A DNA stretch of 64,000 nucleotides from CAJCJE01 sp963818685 (GTDB lineage: Bacteria; Actinomycetota; Actinomycetes; Mycobacteriales; Pseudonocardiaceae). The position numbers were made by a program, and so were the translations under genes. The stretch covers positions 280,539 through 344,538 of the forward strand of contig CAWFTJ010000005.1 of the NCBI GenBank assembly GCA_963818685.1, given 5' to 3'. Under the pieces are notes generated by a model. It worked only from the letters and a program-made list of their open reading frames with translations, had not been told where the DNA came from and did not search any database. Positions 1 to 7,501 of this stretch are shown piece by piece (within the stretch, counting starts at the first letter, position 1; every line of letters starts with the position of its first letter).

Positions 1-1
1 T

Positions 2-412
2 GGCCGGGGAGTCTTTGGCCAGGCGCTCACCCTGCTGGACGATCCGCACGCCCTGTATCGCCGTGGCAACGAAACTGTCCGAAGCATCCTAAACCGAGCA
101 TTCTTCACGAAGCTCTACGTCGATGGGCGCAAGGCGCGCGTGGTTGACCATGAGCTACGGGAACCGTTCGACATGCTGAGCGAGGCGTACCGGCTCTATC
201 GAGACCACCGGCAGGGCGGACGGACTTACCACCGCCGTACGGTCGTCCAGACGCCAAACAGCGCCGCTCACGATGACGTGACCGGCGCTGCTGACGACCG
301 GGAGCAGATGATCCGCTCCCTTGCCCTGTCCCTTGCGGGTCAGGTTTCTAGTACTGCTGTGATGGTGGGGCGCCTTGGGATCGAACCCAGAACCCAAGGA
401 TTAAAAGTTTGA
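2..412 (+). CDS. Large serine recombinase, C-terminal part (cut by window edge)
   Basis: The gene enters from the left edge; about 136 codons are visible. Segments LLDDPHALYRRGNETVR, NRAFFTKLYVDG and VDHELREPFDML resemble the C-terminal region of large serine recombinases of actinomycete prophages and integrative elements, which cut and rejoin att sites. The catalytic N-terminal domain lies outside the window. The last 15 or so codons (VGRLGIEPRTQGLKV) are an antisense translation of a tRNA-Lys 3' half, so the frame ends inside an attachment-site-like sequence and stops at 410-412. That tail is probably not ancestral integrase sequence. Family assignment is from recalled sequence patterns; whether the complete gene is functional cannot be judged here. 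Confidence 0.6.
   Translation, partial: GRGVFGQALTLLDDPHALYRRGNETVRSILNRAFFTKLYVDGRKARVVDHELREPFDMLSEAYRLYRDHRQGGRTYHRRTVVQTPNSAAHDDVTGAADDREQMIRSLALSLAGQVSSTAVMVGRLGIEPRTQGLKV
363..408 (-). other. tRNA-Lys(UUU) 3' half, probable att-site core
   Basis: Read on the minus strand, this runs from the anticodon loop (CTTTTAA) through a T arm with TTCGATC loop to an acceptor strand ending in ACCA. The 5' half of a tRNA is absent: beyond 408 the sequence shows no D arm or 5' acceptor strand. A tRNA 3' half that breaks exactly at the anticodon loop is the usual footprint of an element that integrates into a tRNA gene. It overlaps the end of the serine recombinase frame. The intact tRNA-Lys must be outside the window. 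Confidence 0.65.
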
Positions 413-420
413 TCTTGCGA

Positions 421-530
421 GTGCCGGGTGGTGCCGGGTACTGACGCCTGGTGCCGGTTTGGCGCTGATCAACGCCGATACTGACCGTCTTCTCGTGTCG
501 CCCCGTGTCGGGTAGTGCCAGGTAGTGCCA
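421..530. repeat. Short direct repeats beside the tRNA-Lys fragment
   Basis: GTGCCGGGT occurs twice in tandem (421-439) and GGTAGTGCCA occurs twice in tandem (511-530), with a further GGTGCCGG at about 449. No gene is evident between 413 and 607. The repeats flank the presumed att core and may be recombinase or excision-factor arm sites, but could equally be simple drift in non-coding DNA. Confidence 0.35.
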
Positions 531-607
531 GGTTCGTACAGGACCGCGGAGCCCGGTGGGAGCACGGCGATGCCTGGGTGGTGTGTTCGTGGGTGCTGGC
601 GTCCATG

Positions 608-1714
608 TCAGGCGCCGGGGCGTCCCGGGGCCGCGTGGCCGAGTTTGAGCAGGGCTCTGCGGAATTTCAGCTCGTGGTCGGGCGCCACGGCGATGTGCCG
701 GTCGCCGAGCGGGCGGCACAGCGCGCGGTCGCGGGCGATGAGCGTGGCGAGGGCGGGGTCGGCGCATTCGATCACGCGGACGTGGCCGAGGTCGGTGAGC
801 TGCCCGGCGCGGCGGCGTACGTCCTCGATCAGGGTGGCAACGTTTCGGGCAGTTCGTGTTCGGCTCGGTGGGCGAGAAAGTCGCGAAACTCGGCCGGGCT
901 GCGGCCGATGTCGATGGTGGTCAGCAGGCTGGCCGAGGAGACTGTCCAGACCCGGTCGCCGGTCTGCTCGGCGTAGGCGGACAGGGTGAGCCGGTCCGCG
1001 GCGGGGAGGTCGCCGGTGGCGACGATGTCGAGGTTGGGCAGCACCTTCAAAGCCGAGCGGGGTGAGCCGAATCGCCTGTAGTGGCCGTCGTAGCCGAAGC
1101 TGCCGTACTGGGCGTCGTCGAGGTAGAGCTTCCACAGGGCCATGTCGCCACGAGCGATGGTGGGACTCAGATTGCCGCGCGCATGCCGGTGAACAGGCCG
1201 TCCACCCCGATCCACTCGCCGGGCGGGCAGGTGGCCAGCGCCTTCGCGACCATCTGACTGCGGGGTTTGGCCTGACTGCGGGGTTTGGCCGCGGTGAGCA
1301 CGTTGCGGATGCGCTGGCCCCTGATCTGCTCGATCCGGCTGAACTCGTCGATCACCGCATGGGACAGCCACCGCTGCCACAACCCGTGGATGGTCTCGGC
1401 GGGCGGTTTCGTGAGGGCTGCGCGCCCTTTCGGGGTCAACCGCAGCCGGGTGCCCTCCAGCCTGGCCAGTCCCCCGGCCTGGATCAGCAGCGGCCAGGCG
1501 AACGCCGCGATGGGTTCGTCGGGATAGAAGTCGCCCCCGGCAAGGTGGGCGCTGAGAGTGCGGATGGTGCCGCGGTCGGTCGGCTGGTCTTCTCGCTGCA
1601 CTTCACTTCGCCGGCAGCCAACTCCAGCACGGTCCGCACGTTGGTGAGAGCGTCCGATTCGGTCAGCCGCTCCTGGTGCTCGTCGGCGTGCCGCAACGGA
1701 ACTACTATGCTCAC
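608..1714 (-). pseudogene. Helicase-associated protein (XPB/Ssl2-like C-terminal region), frameshifted
   Basis: A GTG at 1714-1712 overlaps the stop of the upstream CcbP-like gene (GTGA) and follows AAAAGGAGC, so the two were translationally coupled. The protein must be read in several frames. It begins SIVVPLRHADEHQERLTES, shifts near 1580 to TIRTLSAHLAGGDFYPDEP, shifts near 1168 to DMALWKLYLDDAQYGSFGY, and shifts near 840 to LGHVRVIECADPALATLIA, ending at 608. The region PNLDIVATGDLPAADRLTLS with VSSASLLTTIDIGRSPAEF resembles the conserved C-terminal domain of actinobacterial XPB/Ssl2-like helicase proteins. A stretch between GYDGHYRRFG and ALKVLPNLD also looks deleted compared with relatives. 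Three frame breaks make it a pseudogene; its original role in DNA processing is inferred. Confidence 0.6.
1255..1290. repeat. 18-bp tandem duplication inside the helicase-associated pseudogene
   Basis: Two exact adjacent copies of TGACTGCGGGGTTTGGCC (1255-1272 and 1273-1290). On the coding (minus) strand this duplicates AKPRSQ in frame. It is most simply a slippage duplication. Confidence 0.85.
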
Positions 1715-2028
1715 GCTCCTTTTGCCCAACGACGGTAGGCGTCGATCCACTTCGTGCCCTCCGGTGGGTGTGCGGGCAGGGGCAGGTCCAGGATCGGGAT
1801 ACGCTGCTTCGACCTGCCGCGGACACACACCGCGGTGATCTGCTCGTCGTCGGTCAGGTCCACGCCGGTGACCGTGACGTCCACGCCGAGCACGATGGTC
1901 TGGAACGGCACCCCGAGATTGTCCTCGAGCATCGTGTAGAAGCCGGTAACGCACTCGCTCTCGTTGTAACAGTCGACGGTCGCCTCGGCGATCAGGGCGT
2001 CCAGCACGGCCCGATATGATCGAGTCAT
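1711..2028 (-). CDS. CcbP-like calcium-binding family protein
   Basis: 105 codons starting with ATG at 2028-2026. The sequence is acidic and intact: DCYNESECVTGFYTMLEDN, then LGVPFQTIVLGVDVTVTGVD, then KWIDAYRRWAKGA. This order (acidic DCY-E-E, lPF-G-V-VD, G-WIDAYR-W) is that of the CcbP family first described as a small Ca2+-binding protein in cyanobacteria. It is probably a cytoplasmic protein; binding of calcium here is inferred from family membership only. Its stop overlaps the GTG of the downstream helicase-associated pseudogene, so the pair formed one operon. It is the only clearly intact member of that pair. Confidence 0.65.
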   Translation of the reverse strand: MTRSYRAVLDALIAEATVDCYNESECVTGFYTMLEDNLGVPFQTIVLGVDVTVTGVDLTDDEQITAVCVRGRSKQRIPILDLPLPAHPPEGTKWIDAYRRWAKGA

Positions 2029-2154
2029 CCCGCCAGTTTTCCATGCCGCCACGCTGGAGTTCGGAGCCGCACCTGACGGTTGTCCCATACTGGCGTCGAA
2101 CCCACGGGCAGGCCGACCTGGGCGGCAGCGTCCCGCACGATAGGGTCGAAGGCC

Positions 2155-2853
2155 GTGGCAACAGGTGATCAACTCGAACGCGTTCGACTTCTTCGGGACC
2201 GGGGACACACGCCCAAGCAGATCGCCCGAACATTGGGGATCCGCCCCGCCGAGGCGACCCGACTGGTCCGCGCGGTAGCCGCCCGCGCCCAAGCCGACGC
2301 GCCCGAACCCGCGCTGGTCGGTTGCTGGATCAGCCCGGCATGGAGCACCGGCCTGACGATCGCCGGCCACCCCGACTGGCCCCGGAGCGAGGGCTCCGAG
2401 TCCGGCATCGACGGCTTGGTCGCAGTGCTGGTGGCCCGCCGTCACCGGTATGACAGGGTCTCCGTCTGCGGATACCTCACCGACGCCTACTGCCTCGGCG
2501 TCAAGAACGCGATGGGCCCGGACACCATGGACGAGATAGAACTACGTGCCTTCAAGGGGGAGTTCTTCTCCGGATATCACGACGATCCTCTCGAAGCACC
2601 CATCGAGTTGGCGCGCGACGTGGTGCTTGGTGCCGTGGAGTACGCCCACGGTCTCGGCTTCGAACCACACCCGGATTTCACCCCTGCCCGAGCCCACCTT
2701 GGTCCTTGGACCGGCCCGAGCGCGATCACCTTCGGCAAGAACGGCAAGCCGTTCTACATCTCCGGCCCCTACGACAACCCGGACCCGGTCATTCGCACCC
2801 TACGAAACGTCGTCGGCGAGGGGAACTTCGATTTCCTGGCAGTTGCCGGGTAG
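2155..2853 (+). CDS. HTH-domain protein with conserved C-terminal domain of unknown function
   Basis: 232 codons from GTG 2155 (a TTG at 2080 in the same frame would add 25 poorly conserved residues). Residues about 5-45 (DQLERVRLLRDRGHTPKQIA, then LGIRPAEATRLVRAV) look like a helix-turn-helix. The rest carries YDRVSVCGYLTDAYCLGVKN, then ARDVVLGAVEYAHGLGFEPH and GKPFYISGPYDNP. The YCLGVK ... GAVEYA-LGF-PHPDF pattern occurs in other bacterial proteins of unknown function, sometimes joined to SEC-C or HTH modules; I cannot name a biochemical role. The gene is intact within an otherwise decayed island and divergent from the CcbP-like gene, with about 125 bp between starts. Confidence 0.6.
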   Translation: MATGDQLERVRLLRDRGHTPKQIARTLGIRPAEATRLVRAVAARAQADAPEPALVGCWISPAWSTGLTIAGHPDWPRSEGSESGIDGLVAVLVARRHRYDRVSVCGYLTDAYCLGVKNAMGPDTMDEIELRAFKGEFFSGYHDDPLEAPIELARDVVLGAVEYAHGLGFEPHPDFTPARAHLGPWTGPSAITFGKNGKPFYISGPYDNPDPVIRTLRNVVGEGNFDFLAVAG

Positions 2854-3085
2854 CACAGTGTTGAGCGGTCACGGCCTGGCGAGGCGCTGGCATCGCGGCC
2901 ATCGCCGCGCCGGAACGAAGCCGGTCGCTGCGGTGGCCGGGTCGGAACCACCGGTTTCCAGTGGCGGTACTGGCGTGGGCTTATCCGGGTAAGGACAACG
3001 ATCTCGCCGCGATGCCATAGGGCGAACGAGTCGCGTCGTTGTGGAGTTGGCCGACCGTTCCGCCCGGGTTCGCCAGGCGTAATGG

Positions 3086-4045
3086 TCACGACTGGCGCGG
3101 TGACGGCGGACTACTGAGTGCGGCGGGGTCGGGGGTGTATCCGGGTGCGCGTTTGGCCAGAGAGGACGCGAGGACGCCGGTGGCCATGTCGTGGTAGTCG
3201 TGAACTTCGGCGGTGGTCTTGCCGGGGTGCGGGCGCAGGATGCGTCCGGCCTATTGGACCAGGCGTCCTCTGAAGGCGATCGGCGCGGCAAGGAACAGGG
3301 TGGCAGTCGAAGCCCTCGCCGACATACGGGCCGGTCGCCACGCCCAGCAGCGGAGCGCCGTCATCGGTGGGTTGGAACCGTTCCAGGGCCGCCGCCCGGA
3401 CCTTCGCGCCCATGCCCCCACGGAGGACGACAGGGGCGAAGCCCTTGTCGTCCACTGGGTGAGTACCAGGCAGTGCCGGCCCCGGGCGAGCGTGTCGGTC
3501 ACATCGGCGACGACCTGCTGGGTGCGGTCGTCGTCGGCAACGAGGTCGCGGTAGACGGCGGCGATCCCACCGGGCGCCGACGGGTCAGCGTCGCCGGTGT
3601 AGCGGAATGTGGTGGTGTGTACGTGTAGCACCGGTGTCGGGCGATCGCCCTGTCGCGGTTCCAGGTCGAGTTGCGGCGCCGATGTGCCGCCCTGGGACAA
3701 CCTCTGATCATCGGCTGGGCCGATGGTGTGGCGCACCGGGCCGAGTTGCAGGGCGATGAGGTCGTCGAGTTTGTCCCGCCGGTAGGGCGTGGCGGTCAGC
3801 CCGAGCCAGCGGCGTGCCGGGATTTGCTTGACCGCGTGCTCGAACACCGCGGCGGGCACGTGATGGCACTCGTCGACCACGACCAAGCCATATCCGGCGG
3901 TGGGGCCGGCGACGTCCAGGTGGCGCGCCAACGTCTTGCGGTCGACCAGCACGAGGGCGGAGACGCCGTGCCGGGCGATCATCGAGCAGGCGATCACGGT
4001 CTCGCAGACTTCCTCGCAGCCTCCCTGGCGGCTCATGCCCACCGC
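3086..4045 (-). pseudogene. DEAD/DEAH-box helicase, truncated and frameshifted
   Basis: Reading the minus strand from 4045: TVIACSMIARHGVSALVLVD, YGLVVVDECHHVPAAVFEH (motif II DECHH) and RRWLGLTATPYRRDKLDD (motif III). The frame breaks near 3450 to FAPVVLRGGMGAKVRAAALE and GVATGPYVGEGFDC, then returns to IAFRGRLVQ, which is followed by an in-frame TAG (3251-3253). After the stop the same frame continues AGRILRPHPGKTTAEVHDYH (motif VI-like). The Walker A site, normally GxGKT before VIACAMIA, reads EEVCET, and a segment between KTLA and AGYG is missing. The N-terminus is cut off by group II intron sequence at about 4046. It is clearly non-functional. Family: superfamily 2 helicase of the DEAD/DEAH restriction/repair type. 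Confidence 0.75.
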
Positions 4046-4309
4046 CTCGGGAGTTCCCCGCCGCCGACACGCTCGGCGGGTGCGCGCCGCTCCCGGCCCA
4101 AATCCACCAGGTTTCGAGCCGGTGCCGCATCAAGGGCTGTCACACGCCGGTTCCTCGCGTACTCCTCTCCGTCCCGCTCGCCGGACCCGGACCATCTGGC
4201 AGTGCTGGCCCGTCCCGGTTTTGTCAGGGCTGCTCCCACCCTCCCCGGCATCACCCGGATCAGGCTGCCCCCAACTCCACCGTCCCGCTGCGACGGGATC
4301 AGCGGCGAA
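4046..4309 (-). mobile_element. Partial group II intron domain I (second, truncated copy)
   Basis: On the minus strand this segment resembles about 260 nt of domain I of the complete neighbouring intron (about 6440 down to 6195). Shared blocks include GTCGCAGCG, TTGGGGGCAGCC, GACGGGACG versus ACGGGACGTACC, GGGTCCGGC, GCGAGGAACC, GTGGAT-TGGGC and GGCGGGGAACTCC. It starts directly after the 3' end of the complete intron (4310) and ends where helicase coding sequence resumes. The two are diverged, so this is a relative rather than a recent duplicate. Confidence 0.6.
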
Positions 4310-6483
4310 GTAGGGTCGGACCGGGGCGCGGTACTGGTCCTGCGATCAGCCCGTTTCCCCGGCCCGCCCTCCGCACCGGACGTGCGACTCTCACCGCATC
4401 CGGCGCTCCACGGATTCCCTTGGTATCGCGTGGTTCAGACCGTCGCGATCTTTGCCCACGGTGTTGGGATGTTGTAGCCCCGCCAGCGATACCGGGTGAC
4501 GTGCACCCGCTGTGGAACGAACAACATGATCCCGTTCTCCTCGGGCCGCCAACCGGGCTCGCCAGTGAGATAGCGGCGCCGCAGAGTCCTCCAGTCGATC
4601 CCCGGATGCTGTTTCCGCAGCCACAAAGTCACCCGACGCCAGGTGAAGGCGTCGAGGTAGTGGAACGTGGCTGTGGACGATCCGAACCGGAAGTAGTAAC
4701 ACCATCCCCGCACCACCGAGTTGAGTTGGCGGAGCAGGTCGGCGAGGGTTCGGTGCCCTCTCTTGGTAGTGACCGCCCGCACTTTGCCCGTGATCGAGGC
4801 CAACGCCTTCTTCGAGGGATAGGTGTAGACGTAGTACTCGCTGGTGCCCCTCTTGCGCCTCCGTTGGATGCGGAAGCCGAGGAAGTCCAGCCCTTCATCG
4901 ATGTGGCAGACACGAGATTTGGCCGCGGACAGCCGGAGCCCGAGTGGGGCGAGCACGGCTGCGACCTCATCCCACAGCGCTTCCGCGTGCTCGCGGGAAC
5001 CACACACCATGATCAGGAAATCGTCCGCGTAGCGGACGATTTCGTAGGTGGCGCCCCCGCGTTTACGGTGCGCTGTCCGCCTTCCGCTGCTGCCATGAGC
5101 ATCCCACTTGGCGCAGAAGTGTTCATCCAGCGCCGACAGGGCGATGTTTGCCAGCAATGGGGAAGCGATGCCGCCTTGGGGTGTGCCGGTGTTCGTGTCC
5201 AGGATCGAGCCGTCGGCGGACATGATGCCCGCCTTCAGGAATGACTTGACCAGGGCCAGAACCCGCTTGTCTCCGGCTCGTCGACGCATCCGTTCCAGCA
5301 AGGCCGAGTGCGCGATGTTGTCGAAGCACGCCTCGATATCCGCATCCAGCACCCAACGGTAGCCTTTGGTGCTGAAGTGGTGGATCTCGGCGATCGCGTC
5401 ATGGGCCCGACGCTCGGGGCGGAAGCCGTAACTGACCGGCTTGAAATCCGCCTCGAAGATCGGTTCCAGGACCAGCACGAGCGAAGCTTGCACGAGCCTG
5501 TCCATCGCGGTGGGAATTCCCAACCTCCTGAGCTTTCCTCCGTTACCCGGCTTAGGAATCATCCGTTCCCGTACCGGTAGCGGAGTGAACGTGCGGGCCT
5601 TCAACCGCTCGCGCGTGTTGCTCAAGAACGCCGCGACGTCAGCGTCGGCGGTAATGAAGGCCGGGATGACCCGGTCCACGCCGGCGGTGCGCGCCCCCTT
5701 GTTCCCCCGCACCCGTTCCCACGCAACAGTCAGGAAATCCGGGTGCGTGACGAGGTTGTAGAGGTCATCGAACCTGCGGTCGGGATCATCGACGCCCATC
5801 GGTGCAGTTTGGCCTGCATCCGTCGTACCCGCAGCCAGGCCACGTTCGGGTCTGGCCACAGTTCACCGGTATTCACCAGTGTCTCCGTCCATTGCAGTTC
5901 CTCAACTACGTGAATCCGCTGGGCCGCTTCGCCATGTGGACGGCTTTCCCGCCCTCCGACTACTACCGGCCCTCCGCCCCAATCCCGGGCCATCGGCGGA
6001 CGACGCGCCTTCCCCACCGGGCCCGCGTGGAGCGCGGGACCGGGTGAGAGCTCCGAGTTGGTTCCCACGTTCACTGTGTTCCGTTCGTCGGGTGAGGCGG
6101 CCAGCTTTGCCCCTGCGGTATCGCCACGGCTACGCCGCAGTCCTTCACCGTGGCCTCCCGACCGGCAAGATCAATCCGATCCAGGAGTTCCCGCCCATGC
6201 AGGCGGTGCGCACCGCGATCCAGCCCAGATCCACCGGGTTCGAGCTGGCGGAGGTCTTGAGAGGCTTTACACCGCTGGTTCCTCGCGTCCACCTTCCCGT
6301 CTCGCTTGCCGGACCCGCACCGTCCGGTAGTTCCGGTACGTCCCGTCGTTGTCGGGGCTGCTTTCCACCAGGTCCAGGCGTCTCACCGGCCCCGGCTGCC
6401 CCCAGCTTCAACCGCTTCGCTGCGACGAAACGGCGGCGCGGGCCTCACACCCGCACACGGACCCACAGCGCCTCGTGGCGCAC
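4310..6483 (-). mobile_element. Group II intron (ribozyme plus maturase ORF)
   Basis: The 5' end is placed at 6483, where the minus strand reads GTGCGCCACGAGGCGC, matching the GUGCG start of bacterial group II introns. Domain I follows to about 5900. Domain V is plain at about 4340-4408: GATGCGGTGAGAGTCGCACG, then TCCGGTGCGGAGGGCGGGCC, then GGGGAAACGGGCTGATC. The 3' end is placed after CCGACCCTAC at 4310. The length of about 2.17 kb and the position of the maturase in domain IV are normal for the class. The flanks are a tyrosine-recombinase remnant (5' side) and a truncated second intron (3' side), so the original exon is not evident. Boundaries are good to perhaps 10 nt. Confidence 0.8.
4435..5859 (-). 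CDS. ltrA: Group II intron reverse transcriptase/maturase
   Basis: 474 codons from a GTG at 5859; ATG 5799 is an alternative. The reverse-transcriptase core is complete: PKPGNGGKLRRLGIPTAMDR, VSYGFRPERRAHDA, DADIEACFDNIAHS, TGTPQGGIASPLLANIALSA and the active-site YADDF (RYADDFLIMV). The maturase domain follows (LRQLNSVVRGWCYYFRFG, WLRKQHPGI). It ends soon after this with no HNH endonuclease domain. A conserved maturase N-terminus (NTGELWPDPNVAW, RRMQAKLHRWA) lies just upstream in another frame from GTG 5876, so a one-base frameshift near 5797 separates it from DDPDRRFDDLYNLV. The enzyme would start internally or be inactive. It acts with the intron RNA in splicing and retrohoming. Confidence 0.85.
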   Translation of the reverse strand: MARPERGLAAGTTDAGQTAPMGVDDPDRRFDDLYNLVTHPDFLTVAWERVRGNKGARTAGVDRVIPAFITADADVAAFLSNTRERLKARTFTPLPVRERMIPKPGNGGKLRRLGIPTAMDRLVQASLVLVLEPIFEADFKPVSYGFRPERRAHDAIAEIHHFSTKGYRWVLDADIEACFDNIAHSALLERMRRRAGDKRVLALVKSFLKAGIMSADGSILDTNTGTPQGGIASPLLANIALSALDEHFCAKWDAHGSSGRRTAHRKRGGATYEIVRYADDFLIMVCGSREHAEALWDEVAAVLAPLGLRLSAAKSRVCHIDEGLDFLGFRIQRRRKRGTSEYYVYTYPSKKALASITGKVRAVTTKRGHRTLADLLRQLNSVVRGWCYYFRFGSSTATFHYLDAFTWRRVTLWLRKQHPGIDWRTLRRRYLTGEPGWRPEENGIMLFVPQRVHVTRYRWRGYNIPTPWAKIATV

Positions 6484-6514
6484 GGTCTCTCACCTCCACT
6501 CGAATCACTGCGCT

Positions 6515-6778
6515 TCACGGCGCACCCACGATGCTCGGCACAGCGGTGCGATCGTCCTACTCCTGCTCGGCGTGACGGAGCGGACGGTCATGGGCTGGTC
6601 ATCAACAGCGATGGCGGCGAAGTACCAGCATGTCATCGACGCGGTGAAGCGCGACGTGGCCAGCCAGGTTGATGGGCTGTTGTGGGAGTCGCCGAGCCGC
6701 AAGCTCAAGAAGAAGCGCAATAAGGGGTCGAAGAAGAAGCGGCAGCGCGGTGCTGAGGGCGAGATATCAGCCGCCTGA
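6515..6778 (+). pseudogene. Tyrosine recombinase (phage integrase) C-terminal remnant
   Basis: The frame reads RTHDARHSGAIVLLLLGV, then VMGWSSTAMAAKYQHVIDA and DVASQVDGLLWES, ending in a lysine-rich tail. HDARH is the catalytic H-x-x-R-H box and the Y of KYQHV the nucleophile of tyrosine recombinases; the usual GHSS-type segment appears as GWSS, as in several actinomycete integrases. Everything N-terminal to the HxxRH box is missing because the group II intron begins 32 bp upstream on the other strand. This is a remnant of another mobile element. Confidence 0.7.
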
Positions 6779-6805
6779 ACGCACGGGCGGAGGTAGCTTT
6801 CGGGC

Positions 6806-7201
6806 ATGCGCATCGGCATAACCAGCGGCGAACCGAGTTCTGGCTGGACAGCACCGGTCCACCACGCTCGGGTCTCCTGTCTGGTTCGGGCTTTCGACCC
6901 GGCGCAGCGACACGTCGTCATCGAAGGGCACTCACCAATCAGCGCTGGCTGGCACCAATTGCCGGTCGCTCTGACGAGTGCATCCGCCGAGTTTCAGAGC
7001 AGGTCTGTTCGCAACGTGCGGTTCGACATCTTGCTGACCCCGGAGGAGGTTGTCGATGCCGGCCCTGATCTCGACGCCGCCGATCAGGGGTGGCTGTACG
7101 CATGGCAGACGCCACGCCAGCCGCCGCTGCACTTACGGCTGGGCGACAAGCACGGCGAGGCACGTGCGGCTGCTCTGCGCGGGCTGGTGTCACCCTGCTG
7201 A
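6806..7201 (+). CDS. Hypothetical protein, possibly frameshifted at its 3' end
   Basis: 131 codons from ATG 6806, with GGAGG 13 bases upstream. No family recognised; no signal peptide or membrane segment. A second frame over its 3' part (about 7180-7296) reads AGVTLLIDLPHRGETGVLW, then SPERVILDAALRRLDGQN, which looks more protein-like than the annotated C-terminus LRGLVSPC. A frameshift near 7185 joining the two is plausible. It lies between the recombinase remnant and tRNA-Ser in decayed DNA. Confidence 0.35.
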   Translation: MRIGITSGEPSSGWTAPVHHARVSCLVRAFDPAQRHVVIEGHSPISAGWHQLPVALTSASAEFQSRSVRNVRFDILLTPEEVVDAGPDLDAADQGWLYAWQTPRQPPLHLRLGDKHGEARAAALRGLVSPC

Positions 7202-7318
7202 TCGACCTGCCGCATCGAGGGGAGACGGGCGTGCTGTGGTCTCCCGAGCGCGTGATCCTCGACGCCGCTCTACGGCGACTGGACGGGCAGAACTGAGACT
7301 AAAACTGAGACGAGAGCA

Positions 7319-7360
7319 ACGAACGCCGGGCGAGCCATGATCGGCTTGCCCGGCGTTCGT
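7319..7360. terminator. Strong hairpin between hypothetical gene and tRNA-Ser
   Basis: ACGAACGCCGGGCGAGCC (7319-7336) pairs with GGCTTGCCCGGCGTTCGT (7343-7360): 18 pairs including one G-U, with a six-base loop. It lies just downstream of the minus-strand tRNA-Ser and could terminate transcription from either side. Confidence 0.7.
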
Positions 7361-7369
7361 GCTGCTTGC

Positions 7370-7459
7370 TGGCGGTGGCGGTGGGATTTGAACCCACGGA
7401 GGACTTGCATCCTCACACGCTTTCGAGGCGTGCTCCTTCGGCCGCTCGGACACGCCACC
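7370..7459 (-). tRNA. tRNA-Ser(CGA)
   Basis: Acceptor GGTGGCG/CGCCACC, long variable arm, anticodon loop with CGA (CCTCGAAAGC), T loop TTCAAAT and an encoded CCA (7370-7372). All arms pair. It marks the right-hand limit of the left accessory island. Confidence 0.95.
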
Positions 7460-7501
7460 GGCGGGTACTTTACCGGATGGCTGGACGCGAGCTGACGTGG
7501 G

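Noticed and set aside
421..607. Short repeats as an origin of replication (iterons)
   Set aside because: Only two copies of each ten-mer, no AT-rich block and no replication gene beside them.
3092..4042. Taking the 263-codon helicase frame as a functional short helicase
   Set aside because: Walker A is absent, conserved C-terminal motifs lie in other frames and past a stop, and the N-terminus is missing.
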